From CAYREV01 sp964423345 (GTDB lineage Bacteria; Bacteroidota; Rhodothermia; Balneolales; Balneolaceae): 64,000 bases of DNA. The translations under genes were made by a program, and so were the position numbers. The notes below the pieces were generated by a model that was not told where the DNA came from, did no database searches, and saw only the letters and a program-made list of their open reading frames with translations. Shown here one piece after another: positions 14,041-23,673 of this stretch (its first letter is position 1; each line of letters begins with the position of its first letter). The stretch is from positions 5,125 to 69,124 of the forward strand of contig CAYREV010000014.1 in the NCBI GenBank assembly GCA_964423345.1. The letters run 5' to 3'.

Positions 14041-17031
14041 ATGCAGCGTTTCCACCCGTTAGTACTCTTATGGATCCCCTTTCTACTGTTGACAGCAAAT
14101 CCGGTTTTGGGGCAGGAAATACAAAAAAATCCGGTACATCATTATGAGAACGGGATAGATCTCTTTGAAAAGGGCCTCTACAGCCAGGCCGTCCGTGAGT
14201 TCGGGAAGTTTGTAGACCGCCACCCGAACCACAAGCTGGCGTCATCGGCCTCGTTTTACCGGGTACGGGCTCTCGGGAAAACGGACTCGGCCAAAGTTGG
14301 CATCTATTATGAGGACTACATCCGGCAGTTTCCCCACGAGGATTTTACACTGGACCTGCTGATGGAACTGGCCGACCTGTCTGAAAAACAGCTTAAATAT
14401 GACGATGCCATCTCCTACTACAAGAGGTCGCTCGACTACGGCTTGACCGACCGGCGGGCGGCCGAAGTGAACTATCACATTGCCGAGGGATATGTCTCTA
14501 TCGGCAATAAGGCCAAGGCCCGCGATCGTTTTTTACACCTGGCCGACGAGTACCCGGATTCCAAATGGGCTCCGAAAGCCCTCTACGCGCGCGGACGCCT
14601 CTACCTGAGCGAGAGTAAATTCGATTCCTCTTCGGTAGCTTTCGAAATTCTCAAGGAACGGTATCCGAACGACGATATGACCCGGCGGATAGGGACCGCC
14701 CTGGGTGAGTCCTATTACCAGCAGGGAGAGTATGAACAGGCGATAGAGGCGTTCCGGAATGCCCTGCCCTACTTGGACGAGGAGCTTGAGTCGAAGGCCG
14801 TCTACCTGATGGCCGAAAGTTATAACTACCTGGGTAACTTTGATCAGGCTTCAAACTATTATCTGCGGTATATCAACCAGGAGAAGGGTACCGATAAAGT
14901 ATTCAGGGCCCATTACGGGCTGGGCTGGGTCTATCATAAGCAGGAAATATACCATTGGGCCTCGGACGAGTTTTCCAAGGCGGCCGGCGGCAGCGGCGAA
15001 CTGGCCCGGAAAGCGCTTTATTACAAGGCTGTGAATGAAAAGCTGGGCAGCCGGTACAAGGAGGCGATGGAGACGTTCCGGTCGTTCGGCGAACGCTATA
15101 AAGAAGGCCTATGGGTGGAAGAAGCCTACTACGAATGGGCAATAACGGCTTTTGAAGTAGGGATATACGGGGAGTCCATAGAAGTGTTGTTGAGCCTGGT
15201 GCGCAGCGACGATAAGCTTAAGTGGCCGGGCAAGGTATTTACGCTGCTCGGGGAGGCCTACTTTGCCAACAAGGAATATTCGAGGTCAATCCAGGCATTT
15301 GAACAGGCCGAAAAGAGTACGGACGTGGACCCTTCGGTCAAGCTGCAGGCCCGGTTCCAGAAAGCCTGGGTTCAATACCGCAACCAGGCATACCGGCAGG
15401 CGCAGCCTGTGTTTGAACAGATCCATGAGCAGGCCCCCAACACCAGGATTGGAAGGGAAGCCCTGTTTTGGAGTGCCGACTCCTACTATCAAATGAAAGA
15501 CTTCGGGCCTGCCGGCTCCCGCTTTGCTTCCTTTATAGAACAGAATCCCGATCATGAACTGGTCGGACCGGCTTACTACTCGCTGGGCTGGAGCTATTTC
15601 AAGATGGGCAGCTACCGGAAAGCCATAGCTCCGCTGAAGGAGTTCCTCCAAAACTACGAGCCCCCTGAAATAGCACTCTTCCCCTATAATACGGATACGC
15701 AGCTGAGGCTGGGTGACGCCTACTACGCCGTGGGGGAGTACCAGAATGCCATTGAAACCTACAGGGAGGCCATAGGTGCTGAACCGGGGGGCGACTATGC
15801 GATGTTTCAGATCGGCAATGCCTACTACCGGGCCGAAAAGACCTATGAGGCGGTAACCACCTTTCGGAAATTTCTGCGCATCTATCCATATAGCCGCCTG
15901 CGCGAACAGGCACAGTATAATATCGCCTATATTTACCTGAATTCGGCCAATTACAGCCAGGCGGTAGAGGAGTTCCAGACCGTCATCAACAAATATCCCA
16001 ATACCAGCTGGGCCGCCCGATCGCAATATAATATCGGAGATGCCTACTACAATGCAGGCCAGTATGACAAGGCTGTTGCAGCCTATAAAAAGGTGATGAA
16101 TGAGTACCCCCAAAGCGACTACATCATCGAGGCCGTCAACGGAATACAGTATGCCCAGCTGTCGGCCGGAGAATCAGACTCCAGCTCGGTGATTCTCGAG
16201 GGTTTCCTCGACGAGCACCCGCAGACCACAACAGCCGATCGCCTCCGGTACCGCCGGGCCGAAACGCTGCTGCAGTCGGGCGACTACCGGGCTGCCATCA
16301 GGGAGCTTCGCCAGTACATACGCATTACGAATAACCGCAAGCTGTTGCCTGAAGCTCATTTCAGCCTGGCCAATGCCTACGAAGAGGCCGATCAGGTGGA
16401 CCAGGCGGTTCAAGCCTACCAATTGGTTGTGGAATCCTATCCGCAATCGGAGAAGGCCGCTTCTTCACTGGCCGCCCTGGGCCGAATCAGCTACAACCGC
16501 GGTGACTATGAACAGTCTTTCGGCTATTACAACCGGTTATTGGAGGAAGGGAGCAAACTGAAACTGGAAGCCCGAATAGGGATGGGGGATGCCCGCCTGG
16601 CGATGGGTGAAGTGTCCGGCGCCGGGGAGCAGTACCAGGCTGCGCTCAACCTGAACTCGCAGTACGCCCCGGCTCGGGTGGGCCTTGGGAAAGTGGCTAT
16701 GGAAAACGGCAATTATACCGATGCAAGGGATTACCTCTCGCTGGTTGCGGAATCGAATACCACCGAGATCGGGGCCGAAGCCCAGTACCTGCTTGGGCTG
16801 AGCTACCAGCAGCAGGAGCGCTTCAAGGAAGCCGTGGATGCCTATTCCAACGTAAGTGTACTCTATAAAGCGTTTGACCGGTGGGTGGCCCGGGCGCTCC
16901 TGAGAAGTGCTGAAAGCCATATCCGGCTGGGCAACCGGGCTGAAGCCCGCAATGTGCTGCAGACGATTGTCAATGACTATCCGGGCACCGAACAGGCTGC
17001 GAAGGCCGAACGTCTACTTGAATCGGGGTAA
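14041..17031 (+). CDS. Secreted tetratricopeptide-repeat protein, 996 residues
   Basis: I choose the ATG at 14041 because it yields a clean Sec signal peptide (MQRFHPLVLL... ending near VLGQ); the longer frame from 13972 begins with TTG and adds a polar extension. Almost all of the mature part is TPR and Sel1-like repeats, roughly two dozen copies, recognised by repeated A-x-x-x-Y...P spacing such as FGKFVDRHPNHKLA and FRKFLRIYPYSRLREQA. Several repeats resemble YbgF/BamD-type TPRs. It ends 3 bp before aroA. Long periplasmic TPR proteins of Bacteroidota are usually scaffolds for envelope assembly or gliding/secretion machines; no partner gene is visible. Confidence 0.85.
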   Translation: MQRFHPLVLLWIPFLLLTANPVLGQEIQKNPVHHYENGIDLFEKGLYSQAVREFGKFVDRHPNHKLASSASFYRVRALGKTDSAKVGIYYEDYIRQFPHEDFTLDLLMELADLSEKQLKYDDAISYYKRSLDYGLTDRRAAEVNYHIAEGYVSIGNKAKARDRFLHLADEYPDSKWAPKALYARGRLYLSESKFDSSSVAFEILKERYPNDDMTRRIGTALGESYYQQGEYEQAIEAFRNALPYLDEELESKAVYLMAESYNYLGNFDQASNYYLRYINQEKGTDKVFRAHYGLGWVYHKQEIYHWASDEFSKAAGGSGELARKALYYKAVNEKLGSRYKEAMETFRSFGERYKEGLWVEEAYYEWAITAFEVGIYGESIEVLLSLVRSDDKLKWPGKVFTLLGEAYFANKEYSRSIQAFEQAEKSTDVDPSVKLQARFQKAWVQYRNQAYRQAQPVFEQIHEQAPNTRIGREALFWSADSYYQMKDFGPAGSRFASFIEQNPDHELVGPAYYSLGWSYFKMGSYRKAIAPLKEFLQNYEPPEIALFPYNTDTQLRLGDAYYAVGEYQNAIETYREAIGAEPGGDYAMFQIGNAYYRAEKTYEAVTTFRKFLRIYPYSRLREQAQYNIAYIYLNSANYSQAVEEFQTVINKYPNTSWAARSQYNIGDAYYNAGQYDKAVAAYKKVMNEYPQSDYIIEAVNGIQYAQLSAGESDSSSVILEGFLDEHPQTTTADRLRYRRAETLLQSGDYRAAIRELRQYIRITNNRKLLPEAHFSLANAYEEADQVDQAVQAYQLVVESYPQSEKAASSLAALGRISYNRGDYEQSFGYYNRLLEEGSKLKLEARIGMGDARLAMGEVSGAGEQYQAALNLNSQYAPARVGLGKVAMENGNYTDARDYLSLVAESNTTEIGAEAQYLLGLSYQQQERFKEAVDAYSNVSVLYKAFDRWVARALLRSAESHIRLGNRAEARNVLQTIVNDYPGTEQAAKAERLLESG

Positions 17032-17034
17032 GCT

Positions 17035-18321
17035 ATGATTAAAGAAGTAACGCCTTCCCAACGGCTTGAGGGCACTCTCAGGCTGCCACCCGATAAATCG
17101 ATCTCGCACCGTGCCGCCATGTTTGCAGCCCTGCACCGGGGTGTATCCCGGGTGGATAACTTTTCGCCGGCGGCCGACCCGCAGAGTACGCTCTCCTGTC
17201 TTCAACGGCTGGGGGTAGAGATAAAGCGGGAAGATGAAACCATATGGGTGCACGGCGTGGGCCGGGACGGACTTGCCGAGCCGGGGGAACCCCTGGACTG
17301 CGGTAACTCGGGCACGACCATGCGGCTGCTCAGCGGCATCGTGGGCGGTGCCGGTATCTCCTGCACATTAACAGGGGACGAGTCCCTCTCGTCGCGAACC
17401 ATGAAACGTATTGTCGAACCCCTGCGAAAGATGGGTATCGATATAGGTGCAAGGGAGGGCAACTATGCTCCCCTGGCCGTTAAGGAGGGCGGGAAGGTGG
17501 AACCCATGGATTTTGAGCTTCCCATCGCCAGCGCTCAGCTGAAATCGTGCGTGTTGCTTGCCGGGCTTTTTGGGGAAAGCCCCACCAACGTATTGGAAAC
17601 GCTGCCCAGCCGGGACCATACGGAAAGGCTGCTGAACCTGCCGGTCAGGGAAGAGGGGGGGAAGACCGTCATTTCAAGCCATCGCCAAGTCGTTATTCCG
17701 CAACAGTCGTACCGGGTGCCGAACGACTTCTCGGCAGCGGCATTCTGGCTGGTGGCGGGAAGCATACATCCCAGGGCTGCCATTCAACTCGATGCAGTAG
17801 GCATAAACCCCAGCCGGACGGCTGCTATGGATCTCCTTCGGCGCATGGGAGCCGACATCCGCTGCTCAAACAAGAGTAGTGAGGGACCGGAACCGGTGGC
17901 CGACATAACCATTGAAAGCGGCAGCCTGCAGCCGGTGAACATCAACGAGGAGGTGGTTCCCAACTGCATCGACGAGATACCCGTACTTGCCATTGCGATG
18001 CTCTTTGCCGACGGGGTCTCCGTGATCCGGGGAGCGGGAGAACTTCGACACAAGGAAACCAACCGGCTTTCGGCACTGGCCGATATGCTGGATGCGGCCG
18101 GCGCCCGTTTTGAGGAGTACGACGACGGAGTGAAAATTTACGGGGATCCCGCTTTCAGGCCCGAGCCCGCCGAATATGAGAGCTTCCATGACCATCGAAT
18201 AGCGATGGCGGCTGCCGTCCTGGCGCTGATGAGCAAGGGTACGTCCGCCATTCGGGATGCCGAATGCACGGCCATATCCTATCCGGGTTTTTGGGATGAC
18301 CTGCATGGGCTGACGAATTGA
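17035..18321 (+). CDS. aroA: 3-phosphoshikimate 1-carboxyvinyltransferase (EPSP synthase)
   Basis: 428 residues. Joins shikimate-3-phosphate and phosphoenolpyruvate in the sixth step of the shikimate route to aromatic amino acids. Visible signature parts: N-terminal LPPDKSISHR (K21/S22 binding phosphate), the NSGTTMRLL loop (about 90-98) and the C-terminal DHRIAMAAAV. Length matches the bacterial family (about 425-440). The start is 3 bp after the TPR gene stop, an unusual pairing for aroA, since no other aromatic gene is near. No sign of damage. Confidence 0.97.
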   Translation: MIKEVTPSQRLEGTLRLPPDKSISHRAAMFAALHRGVSRVDNFSPAADPQSTLSCLQRLGVEIKREDETIWVHGVGRDGLAEPGEPLDCGNSGTTMRLLSGIVGGAGISCTLTGDESLSSRTMKRIVEPLRKMGIDIGAREGNYAPLAVKEGGKVEPMDFELPIASAQLKSCVLLAGLFGESPTNVLETLPSRDHTERLLNLPVREEGGKTVISSHRQVVIPQQSYRVPNDFSAAAFWLVAGSIHPRAAIQLDAVGINPSRTAAMDLLRRMGADIRCSNKSSEGPEPVADITIESGSLQPVNINEEVVPNCIDEIPVLAIAMLFADGVSVIRGAGELRHKETNRLSALADMLDAAGARFEEYDDGVKIYGDPAFRPEPAEYESFHDHRIAMAAAVLALMSKGTSAIRDAECTAISYPGFWDDLHGLTN

Positions 18322-18468
18322 TCTATTGCCGCATTTCGTTACCGCAATTCTGACAAATACCTCTTTTTCAACCATTCTTAGTGTCAATACGTCATAAGTA
18401 AAGGGGTCAGTAGCTGCTTGGCATTGTGATTGCTCATACCATAGTGAATTAAAACGAACAGGTGCGAT

Positions 18469-18894
18469 ATGAGCGAATTTACCATTGACGTAGAAAAACA
18501 GCTGAACAAGCTGGGGCGGGACCTGCAGCAGTTTGTGGAACGCATAGTGCCGCTTGAAGATAAAGGATATGATTTTACTCCGGCTTGCGATATTGTCGAA
18601 AGCGAGGAAGAATACAAGATACTGCTTGACCTGCCCGGTCTTTCAAAGAAAGAGATCAACATTGCCCTGAAAGAACACGTGCTTACCATCAAGGGTGAGC
18701 GCACGCAAGAGACGGGTGATGGCGAATCGTACCGGAGGCAGGAAAGGCGTACGGGCGTGTTTTCAAGATCTTTCGCACTGCCCGAAAATGTAAACGCCGC
18801 AGAGACGGAAGCCCGCTTTCGCAACGGCGTGCTTACGGTATCCATGCCGAAGTCGGATGTTCTGAAAGATTCGAAATCGATACCGATCAAATGA
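18469..18894 (+). CDS. Hsp20/alpha-crystallin small heat-shock protein
   Basis: 141 residues. The alpha-crystallin domain runs from about residue 38 to 130: YKILLDLPGLSKKEINI, then VLTIKGER, RSFALPENVN and GVLTVSMPK (the GxLxV-type strand of the domain). These proteins bind unfolding proteins and hold them for DnaK. An AGGTG ribosome-binding element lies 8 bases before the ATG. dnaK begins 85 bp further on in the same direction, so shared heat control is likely, although I do not see a clear CIRCE (TTAGCACTC-N9-GAGTGCTAA) element in the 147 bp between aroA and this gene. Confidence 0.93.
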   Translation: MSEFTIDVEKQLNKLGRDLQQFVERIVPLEDKGYDFTPACDIVESEEEYKILLDLPGLSKKEINIALKEHVLTIKGERTQETGDGESYRRQERRTGVFSRSFALPENVNAAETEARFRNGVLTVSMPKSDVLKDSKSIPIK

Positions 18895-18979
18895 TTTTTC
18901 TAAAGCAGTCGCATTGAGCGGTTGCAGTCTTAAGAATTTCACTAAAGAATTAACAAATAAAAACAACAGAGATAACATT

Positions 18980-20932
18980 ATGGGTAAAATTATAGGAATT
19001 GACTTGGGTACCACCAACTCCTGCGTTGCCGTGATGGAAGGCAATGAGCCCACGGTCATTCAAAATTCAGAAGGAGGGAGGACAACCCCATCCGTGGTTG
19101 CTTTCTCCAAAGACGGTGAGCGACTGGTTGGTGCGCCCGCCAAACGACAGGCTATTACCAATCCGGAAAAAACCGTTTCCTCTATCAAGCGATTTATGGG
19201 CCGCTTGTTCAACGAGGTTGATGAGGAAGCCAAGCAGGCTTCTTACAAGGTAGTGAAAGGCGATGACGATACGGCCCGCGTACAGATTGAGGATCGCAAG
19301 TATGCTCCCCAGGAAATTTCGGCGATGGTGCTTCAGAAGATGAAGCAGACGGCCGAGGAATACCTGGGTGAAAAAGTTACCGATGCGGTCATTACGGTAC
19401 CGGCCTATTTCAACGACGCCCAGCGTAAAGCCACGCAGGAAGCGGGCGAGATAGCCGGATTGAATGTTAAACGCATTATCAACGAGCCTACCGCCGCTTC
19501 CCTGGCTTACGGCCTTGACAAGAAAGACCAGGACCAGACGATTGTTGTTTATGACCTGGGCGGCGGTACGTTCGACGTATCCATCCTGGAACTCGGTGAT
19601 GGGGTCTTCGAAGTGAAATCCACTTTCGGCGACACGCATCTCGGCGGCGACGACTTCGATTCCCGCCTTATCGATCACCTGGCCACGGAGTTTAAGAAAG
19701 ACGAGGGCATCGACCTGAGAGAGGACCCGATGGCTATGCAGCGGCTGAAGGATGCGGCTGAAAAAGCCAAAATCGAGCTTTCCAGCTCTCAGAAAACGAA
19801 TGTGAACCTGCCGTTTGTTACGGCCACCGATGCAGGCCCCAAACACCTGAATATCGATATCACCCGGTCGGAGTTTGAGAAAATGATCGACGATCTGGTC
19901 AAGAAGACGGTCGATCCCTGCAAGAAAGCCATGGACGATGCGGGCTTGAGCAAAGGAGAGATCGACCAGGTGATACTGGTGGGCGGATCCACCCGCGTGC
20001 CCAAGATCCAGGAGGTTGTAAAAGAGTTCTTCGGCAAGGATCCCAGCAAGGGAGTGAATCCCGACGAAGTGGTAGCCGTGGGTGCAGCCATACAGGGCGG
20101 TGTGATGTCCGGTGACGTCGACGATGTAGTTCTTCTCGATGTTACTCCGCTGACGCTCGGAATTGAGACGCTCGGCGGCGTGATGACACCGCTCATCGAA
20201 TCCAACACCACCATACCGACCAGCAAGAAGGAGACCTTCTCGACTGCGGCGGATAACCAGACCAGCGTGGAGATCCACGTGCTGCAGGGCGAACGAGCCA
20301 AGGCTGAAGACTGCCGCACCCTGGGCCGATTCCACCTGGACGGCATACCGCCGGCACCACGCGGTGTCCCGCAGATTGAAGTGTCGTTCGACATCGACGC
20401 CGACGGCGTGCTCAATGTAAGTGCCAAGGACAAGGGCACCGGCAAAGAGCAAAGCATCCGCATCGAATCTTCCTCCGGCCTTTCCGAAGAGGAGATCGAG
20501 AAGATGAAGAAAGACGCCGAGGAGCATGCCAAGGAGGACGAACGCATACGGAAACGTACTGAGAAACTGAACGAAGCCGACAGCCTCGTCTTCTCCACGC
20601 GCAAGCAGCTGGATGAACACGGCGACAAGATATCCGAAGGCAACAAGGAGAAGATAGAAGAGAAGCTTGACAAGCTTGAAAAACTCCACAAGGAGGAGAA
20701 AGTGGATGAGCTGGACGATGCCATGGAAGAGCTCAATGAAGCCTGGAATGCGGCTTCACAGGAGATCTACCAGGCCGCACAGCAAGAGCAGGCGCAAGCC
20801 GGAGCGGCCGGCCCGGGCAACGGGCAACCGGCCGGCGGCGAAGCCCAGGCTGATCAGGAATCGGCCGAAGATGATGAAGATGCCGTGGATGCCGATTTCG
20901 AAGTTGTCGATGAAGATGAAGAGAACAGCTAA
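18980..20932 (+). CDS. dnaK: Molecular chaperone DnaK (Hsp70)
   Basis: 650 residues from the ATG at 18980; the upstream extension from 18914 is not family-like. The actin-fold ATPase carries IGIDLGTTNSCVAV at the N-terminus and DLGGGTFDVSI (about 190-200), followed by the interdomain linker and the substrate-binding domain starting DVTPLTLGIETLGG. The C-terminal lid ends in a Gly/Gln/Ala-rich stretch and an acidic tail (VDEDEE), as in other DnaK. It works with DnaJ and GrpE in folding; neither lies next to it here. A strong terminator follows 18 bp after the stop. Confidence 0.98.
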   Translation: MGKIIGIDLGTTNSCVAVMEGNEPTVIQNSEGGRTTPSVVAFSKDGERLVGAPAKRQAITNPEKTVSSIKRFMGRLFNEVDEEAKQASYKVVKGDDDTARVQIEDRKYAPQEISAMVLQKMKQTAEEYLGEKVTDAVITVPAYFNDAQRKATQEAGEIAGLNVKRIINEPTAASLAYGLDKKDQDQTIVVYDLGGGTFDVSILELGDGVFEVKSTFGDTHLGGDDFDSRLIDHLATEFKKDEGIDLREDPMAMQRLKDAAEKAKIELSSSQKTNVNLPFVTATDAGPKHLNIDITRSEFEKMIDDLVKKTVDPCKKAMDDAGLSKGEIDQVILVGGSTRVPKIQEVVKEFFGKDPSKGVNPDEVVAVGAAIQGGVMSGDVDDVVLLDVTPLTLGIETLGGVMTPLIESNTTIPTSKKETFSTAADNQTSVEIHVLQGERAKAEDCRTLGRFHLDGIPPAPRGVPQIEVSFDIDADGVLNVSAKDKGTGKEQSIRIESSSGLSEEEIEKMKKDAEEHAKEDERIRKRTEKLNEADSLVFSTRKQLDEHGDKISEGNKEKIEEKLDKLEKLHKEEKVDELDDAMEELNEAWNAASQEIYQAAQQEQAQAGAAGPGNGQPAGGEAQADQESAEDDEDAVDADFEVVDEDEENS

Positions 20933-20950
20933 GACGGTATCATTGAACAA

Positions 20951-20984
20951 AAAGGCCTCTCATTGTGAGAGGCCTTTTTTTTAT
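20951..20984 (+). terminator. Strong rho-independent terminator of dnaK
   Basis: A perfect 11-bp stem (20951-20961 with 20967-20977, core GGCCTCTC/GAGAGGCC) and a 5-base loop, followed by a T run continuing to 20982. It begins 18 bp after the dnaK stop. Confidence 0.93.
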
Positions 20985-21024
20985 GGCCTATGAACACTCT
21001 TTTTATGGCCTGTGAACACTCTTA
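20981..21024. repeat. Two copies of a 22-bp tandem repeat next to the assembly gap
   Basis: TTATGGCCTATGAACACTCT-type units occur at about 20981-21002 and 21003-21024 with an A/G difference. The same region reappears after the gap, so the true array length is unknown and could exceed two copies. Confidence 0.6.
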
Positions 21025-21045
21025 CAGATCTTTTGTATTTTCCCT

Positions 21046-21145
21046 NNNNNNNNNNNNNNNNNNNNNNNNNNNNNNNNNNNNNNNNNNNNNNNNNNNNNNN
21101 NNNNNNNNNNNNNNNNNNNNNNNNNNNNNNNNNNNNNNNNNNNNN
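21046..21145. other. 100-N assembly gap with identical 55-bp flanks
   Basis: Positions 21046-21145 are N. The 55 bases before it (20991-21045) are identical to the 55 after it (21146-21200). The round 100-N length is a scaffold placeholder. The flanks could be un-merged overlapping contig ends, or two copies of a longer repeat. Any gene placed inside is unknown. Confidence 0.9.
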
Positions 21146-21267
21146 TGAACACTCTTTTTATGGCCTGTGAACACTCTTACAGATCTTTTGTATTTTCCCT
21201 GCTTTGAATGGAATGGTTTCTCCGCCCCTGCCGCCGCAGGGAGGAGGGACAGAATCTACCGCTCAAG

Positions 21268-22287
21268 ATGAATATTCTCGGTATTGAATCTTCTTGCGAC
21301 GAGACCGCGGCCGCTGTCTATACGGATGGGGGGCTGCAATCCAATGTTATCGCTTCGCAGACGGTACACCAGAAGTACGGTGGAGTGGTGCCGGAACTGG
21401 CTTCCCGGGCGCACCACAAGACCATATGGGCAACGGTGCGGCAGGCCCTGGAAGAAGCGGATATTCCATTGGAGAATATTGATGCGGTAGCGGTTACCCA
21501 GGGACCGGGACTGATCGGGGCTCTTCTGGTAGGGGTCTGCTTTGCCAAGGGGATCGCCCTTTCCCATAAGATCCCGCTGGTGGGCGTCAACCATATGGAT
21601 GCTCATATTTATGCCAATTTTATTGAAAACAAACCGGAATATCCCTTTGTAGCCCTGACCGTTTCGGGGGGGCATACACAACTGCTGCTTGTTAAAGACC
21701 GCTTTCAGCATGAGATGCTGGGGACGACAAGGGATGATGCGGCGGGCGAGGCCTTCGATAAGATCGGGAAGATCCTGGGACTCCCATACCCCGCCGGACC
21801 GGTAATGGACAAACTGTCGCGGAAGGGTGACGACCGGTTTCATGATTTCCCGCAGGCGCTGCTTCAGGAGGATTTTGAATTCAGCTTCTCCGGATTAAAA
21901 ACGTCGGTAATGTATTACCTGGAGGAACAGGAAGACCGGGAACAGTTCCTGGAAAATCACCTGGAGGATATTTGTGCCAGCGTATCGCGGGCCATTACCG
22001 AGGTGCTGGTTAAAAAGCTGCAGAATGCGGTAGAGCATACCGGTGTGCAGACGGTGGTTCTGGCAGGGGGCGTTTCGGCCAATTCCATGCTTCGGGATAA
22101 GGTTGACAAGCTGGCCGGACAGAAGGGGCTGGATCTTCATATACCCAGCCTGGAATACTGTACCGATAACGCCGCCATGATTGCTGTTACGGGGTATATG
22201 ATGGCAGAGGAGGGGATCTATGCTGACCTGAGTATGAAACCCTTTGCCAATTACAGCGAGCGGCCTTCTATCGAAAACATCGGCTAA
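21268..22287 (+). CDS. tsaD: tRNA N6-threonylcarbamoyladenosine synthase subunit TsaD
   Basis: 339 residues from the ATG at 21268 (an upstream frame from 21208 is not family-like). TsaD transfers the threonylcarbamoyl group to A37 of ANN-decoding tRNAs with TsaB and TsaE. ASKHA-fold motifs: GIESSCDET at the N-terminus, metal-binding H109 and H113 (HMDAH), and SGGHTQL (133-139). Length equals the family norm. It is isolated: the gap lies upstream and RNase H faces it downstream, so no tsaB/tsaE/rimI neighbours are seen. Confidence 0.96.
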   Translation: MNILGIESSCDETAAAVYTDGGLQSNVIASQTVHQKYGGVVPELASRAHHKTIWATVRQALEEADIPLENIDAVAVTQGPGLIGALLVGVCFAKGIALSHKIPLVGVNHMDAHIYANFIENKPEYPFVALTVSGGHTQLLLVKDRFQHEMLGTTRDDAAGEAFDKIGKILGLPYPAGPVMDKLSRKGDDRFHDFPQALLQEDFEFSFSGLKTSVMYYLEEQEDREQFLENHLEDICASVSRAITEVLVKKLQNAVEHTGVQTVVLAGGVSANSMLRDKVDKLAGQKGLDLHIPSLEYCTDNAAMIAVTGYMMAEEGIYADLSMKPFANYSERPSIENIG

Positions 22288-22324
22288 GGCAGAAGGCAGG
22301 AAGTTGGACTGTTCGTCTCAAACG

Positions 22325-22777
22325 TCAGTACTTTTTGGATTCTTCGACGGCCAGCCGGTCTACGCGGTTGTTGAGCTCATCGTCGGCGTGGCCTTTAACC
22401 TTGACCCAGGTTACCCTATGCCCTTTCATGGCACGCAGCATCCGTTGCCACAAGTCTACATTTTCCACGGGTTTTTTGTCGGCTTTTTTCCATCCGCGCT
22501 CAATCCAGCTTTTAATCCATCCCTTTTTGAAGGTATTAATGATGAGAGCGCTGTCGCTGTGAATACGGGCATGGCACGGCCGCTTTAAAGCTTCCAGGGC
22601 TTCGATGACGGCGCGCATCTCCATCCTGTTGTTGGTGGTGTCGGCTTCACCTCCGGTTAACACTTTCTCTTTACTTCCCCAGATCAGCAGGGCGGCCCAT
22701 CCACCCGGGCCGGGATTGCCGCTGCAGGCCCCGTCTGTGTATATGATGATTTCGTCCAGTTTATTCTGTTCAGACAT
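22325..22777 (-). CDS. rnhA: Ribonuclease HI
   Basis: 150 residues. Cuts RNA in RNA:DNA hybrids, including replication primers and R-loops. The catalytic set is complete: D15 (YTDGACSGNPGPGGW), E53, D75 (HSDSALI) and H130/D140 (KGHADDELNNRVD). The size matches E. coli RNase HI (155). The gene starts within the last 8 bp of pyrF, so the two are translationally coupled. Converges with tsaD, 37 bp away. Confidence 0.96.
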   Translation of the reverse strand: MSEQNKLDEIIIYTDGACSGNPGPGGWAALLIWGSKEKVLTGGEADTTNNRMEMRAVIEALEALKRPCHARIHSDSALIINTFKKGWIKSWIERGWKKADKKPVENVDLWQRMLRAMKGHRVTWVKVKGHADDELNNRVDRLAVEESKKY

Positions 22778-23609
22778 AGGATAGGGTGATTGGGTGTAAT
22801 AGGTTTTTGAGTTCCGAAGCTCTCTTTTCTACCGATTCAAGCCAGTTTTGTTCTCCTTCGCCGGCATAGAGTATGCTGCGGCTGGAGTTGATCAGAGGCA
22901 CTCCCATGTGCCCTTTAATAGCCTTCTGCAGCCCGGATACCGAGCCTCCCTGGGTACCGATACCGGGAATGAGCAGGGACCCACCGGGGTGATTGCGAAT
23001 AATAGATTGAGCATCATCGGCCCGGGTAGCGCCCACAACCATACCCAGGTGCGTGGGATGAGTGTCCTGAAGGGCGGAAAGCCCGCCCGCAATGGCCGCG
23101 GCGAGGGACCCCGATGCCCCCGATGTTTGCATAAGGAAATCTCCGGCACCGGGGTTGGAGGTCAGGGTCAGGCAGTAGAGGGCTTTCCCCGGGTAATCGA
23201 GAAAGGGGTTCAGCGATTCAAATCCCATAAGTGGATTCACCGTCAGCGCGTCCACATCAAACACCTCGAAATATGCCTTGGCGTAATGGTCGGCGGTGGA
23301 GCTGATATCTCCCCTTTTGGCGTCTGCAATCGTGATATGGGTGTTGGGGATATAGTCCAGGATGTCACCGAAAACGTCCAGCCCGTCCCTCCCCAGGGCT
23401 TCGAAGAATCCCAGGTTGGGCTTGTAGGCACAGCAGTGACCGCGGGTAGCGTCAATTACCTGTTTTAAAAAGCTTCGAACCAGTTCCGAGGGGTCTGCAT
23501 GCTTTTGCTTCAGCGAGTCGGGGATGCGCCGAATATCGGGGTCCAGGCCCACGCAAAGGCAGGAGTCGTTCTGTTCCAGCGCCTGTTTTAGTTTGTCAGT
23601 GAAATTCAT
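22770..23609 (-). CDS. pyrF: Orotidine-5'-phosphate decarboxylase, long (subfamily 2) type
   Basis: 279 residues. Decarboxylates OMP to UMP, the last step of de novo pyrimidine synthesis. The catalytic D96-A-K98-R-G-D101 motif is intact, and CVGLDPD (19-25) binds at the barrel's mouth. Length fits the subfamily-2 enzymes (about 270-310, as in mycobacteria and Bacteroidota), longer than E. coli PyrF (245). It shares an 8-bp overlap with rnhA. The other pyr genes are not in the window, except a PyrR-like protein at 38.7 kb. Confidence 0.95.
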   Translation of the reverse strand: MNFTDKLKQALEQNDSCLCVGLDPDIRRIPDSLKQKHADPSELVRSFLKQVIDATRGHCCAYKPNLGFFEALGRDGLDVFGDILDYIPNTHITIADAKRGDISSTADHYAKAYFEVFDVDALTVNPLMGFESLNPFLDYPGKALYCLTLTSNPGAGDFLMQTSGASGSLAAAIAGGLSALQDTHPTHLGMVVGATRADDAQSIIRNHPGGSLLIPGIGTQGGSVSGLQKAIKGHMGVPLINSSRSILYAGEGEQNWLESVEKRASELKNLLHPITLSYV

Positions 23610-23673
23610 CCGGTTTTGTTTAATTCAGCAGAAGATACTAATTGGCCCTTGGTATATAAAATGATCTTCATTG

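Noticed and set aside
18322..18468. CIRCE (HrcA) operator before hsp20
   Set aside because: No TTAGCACTC-N9-GAGTGCTAA-like sequence found; only a loose TTGGCA...CATAGT pair, too weak to call.
19067..20689. A 540-codon ORF on the strand opposite dnaK
   Set aside because: Antisense shadow of dnaK. Such long frames opposite Hsp70 genes are well known and have been wrongly annotated as glutamate dehydrogenase.
20981..21200. Transposon or IS ends around the N gap
   Set aside because: The flanking sequences are direct identical copies, not inverted repeats, and there is no transposase.
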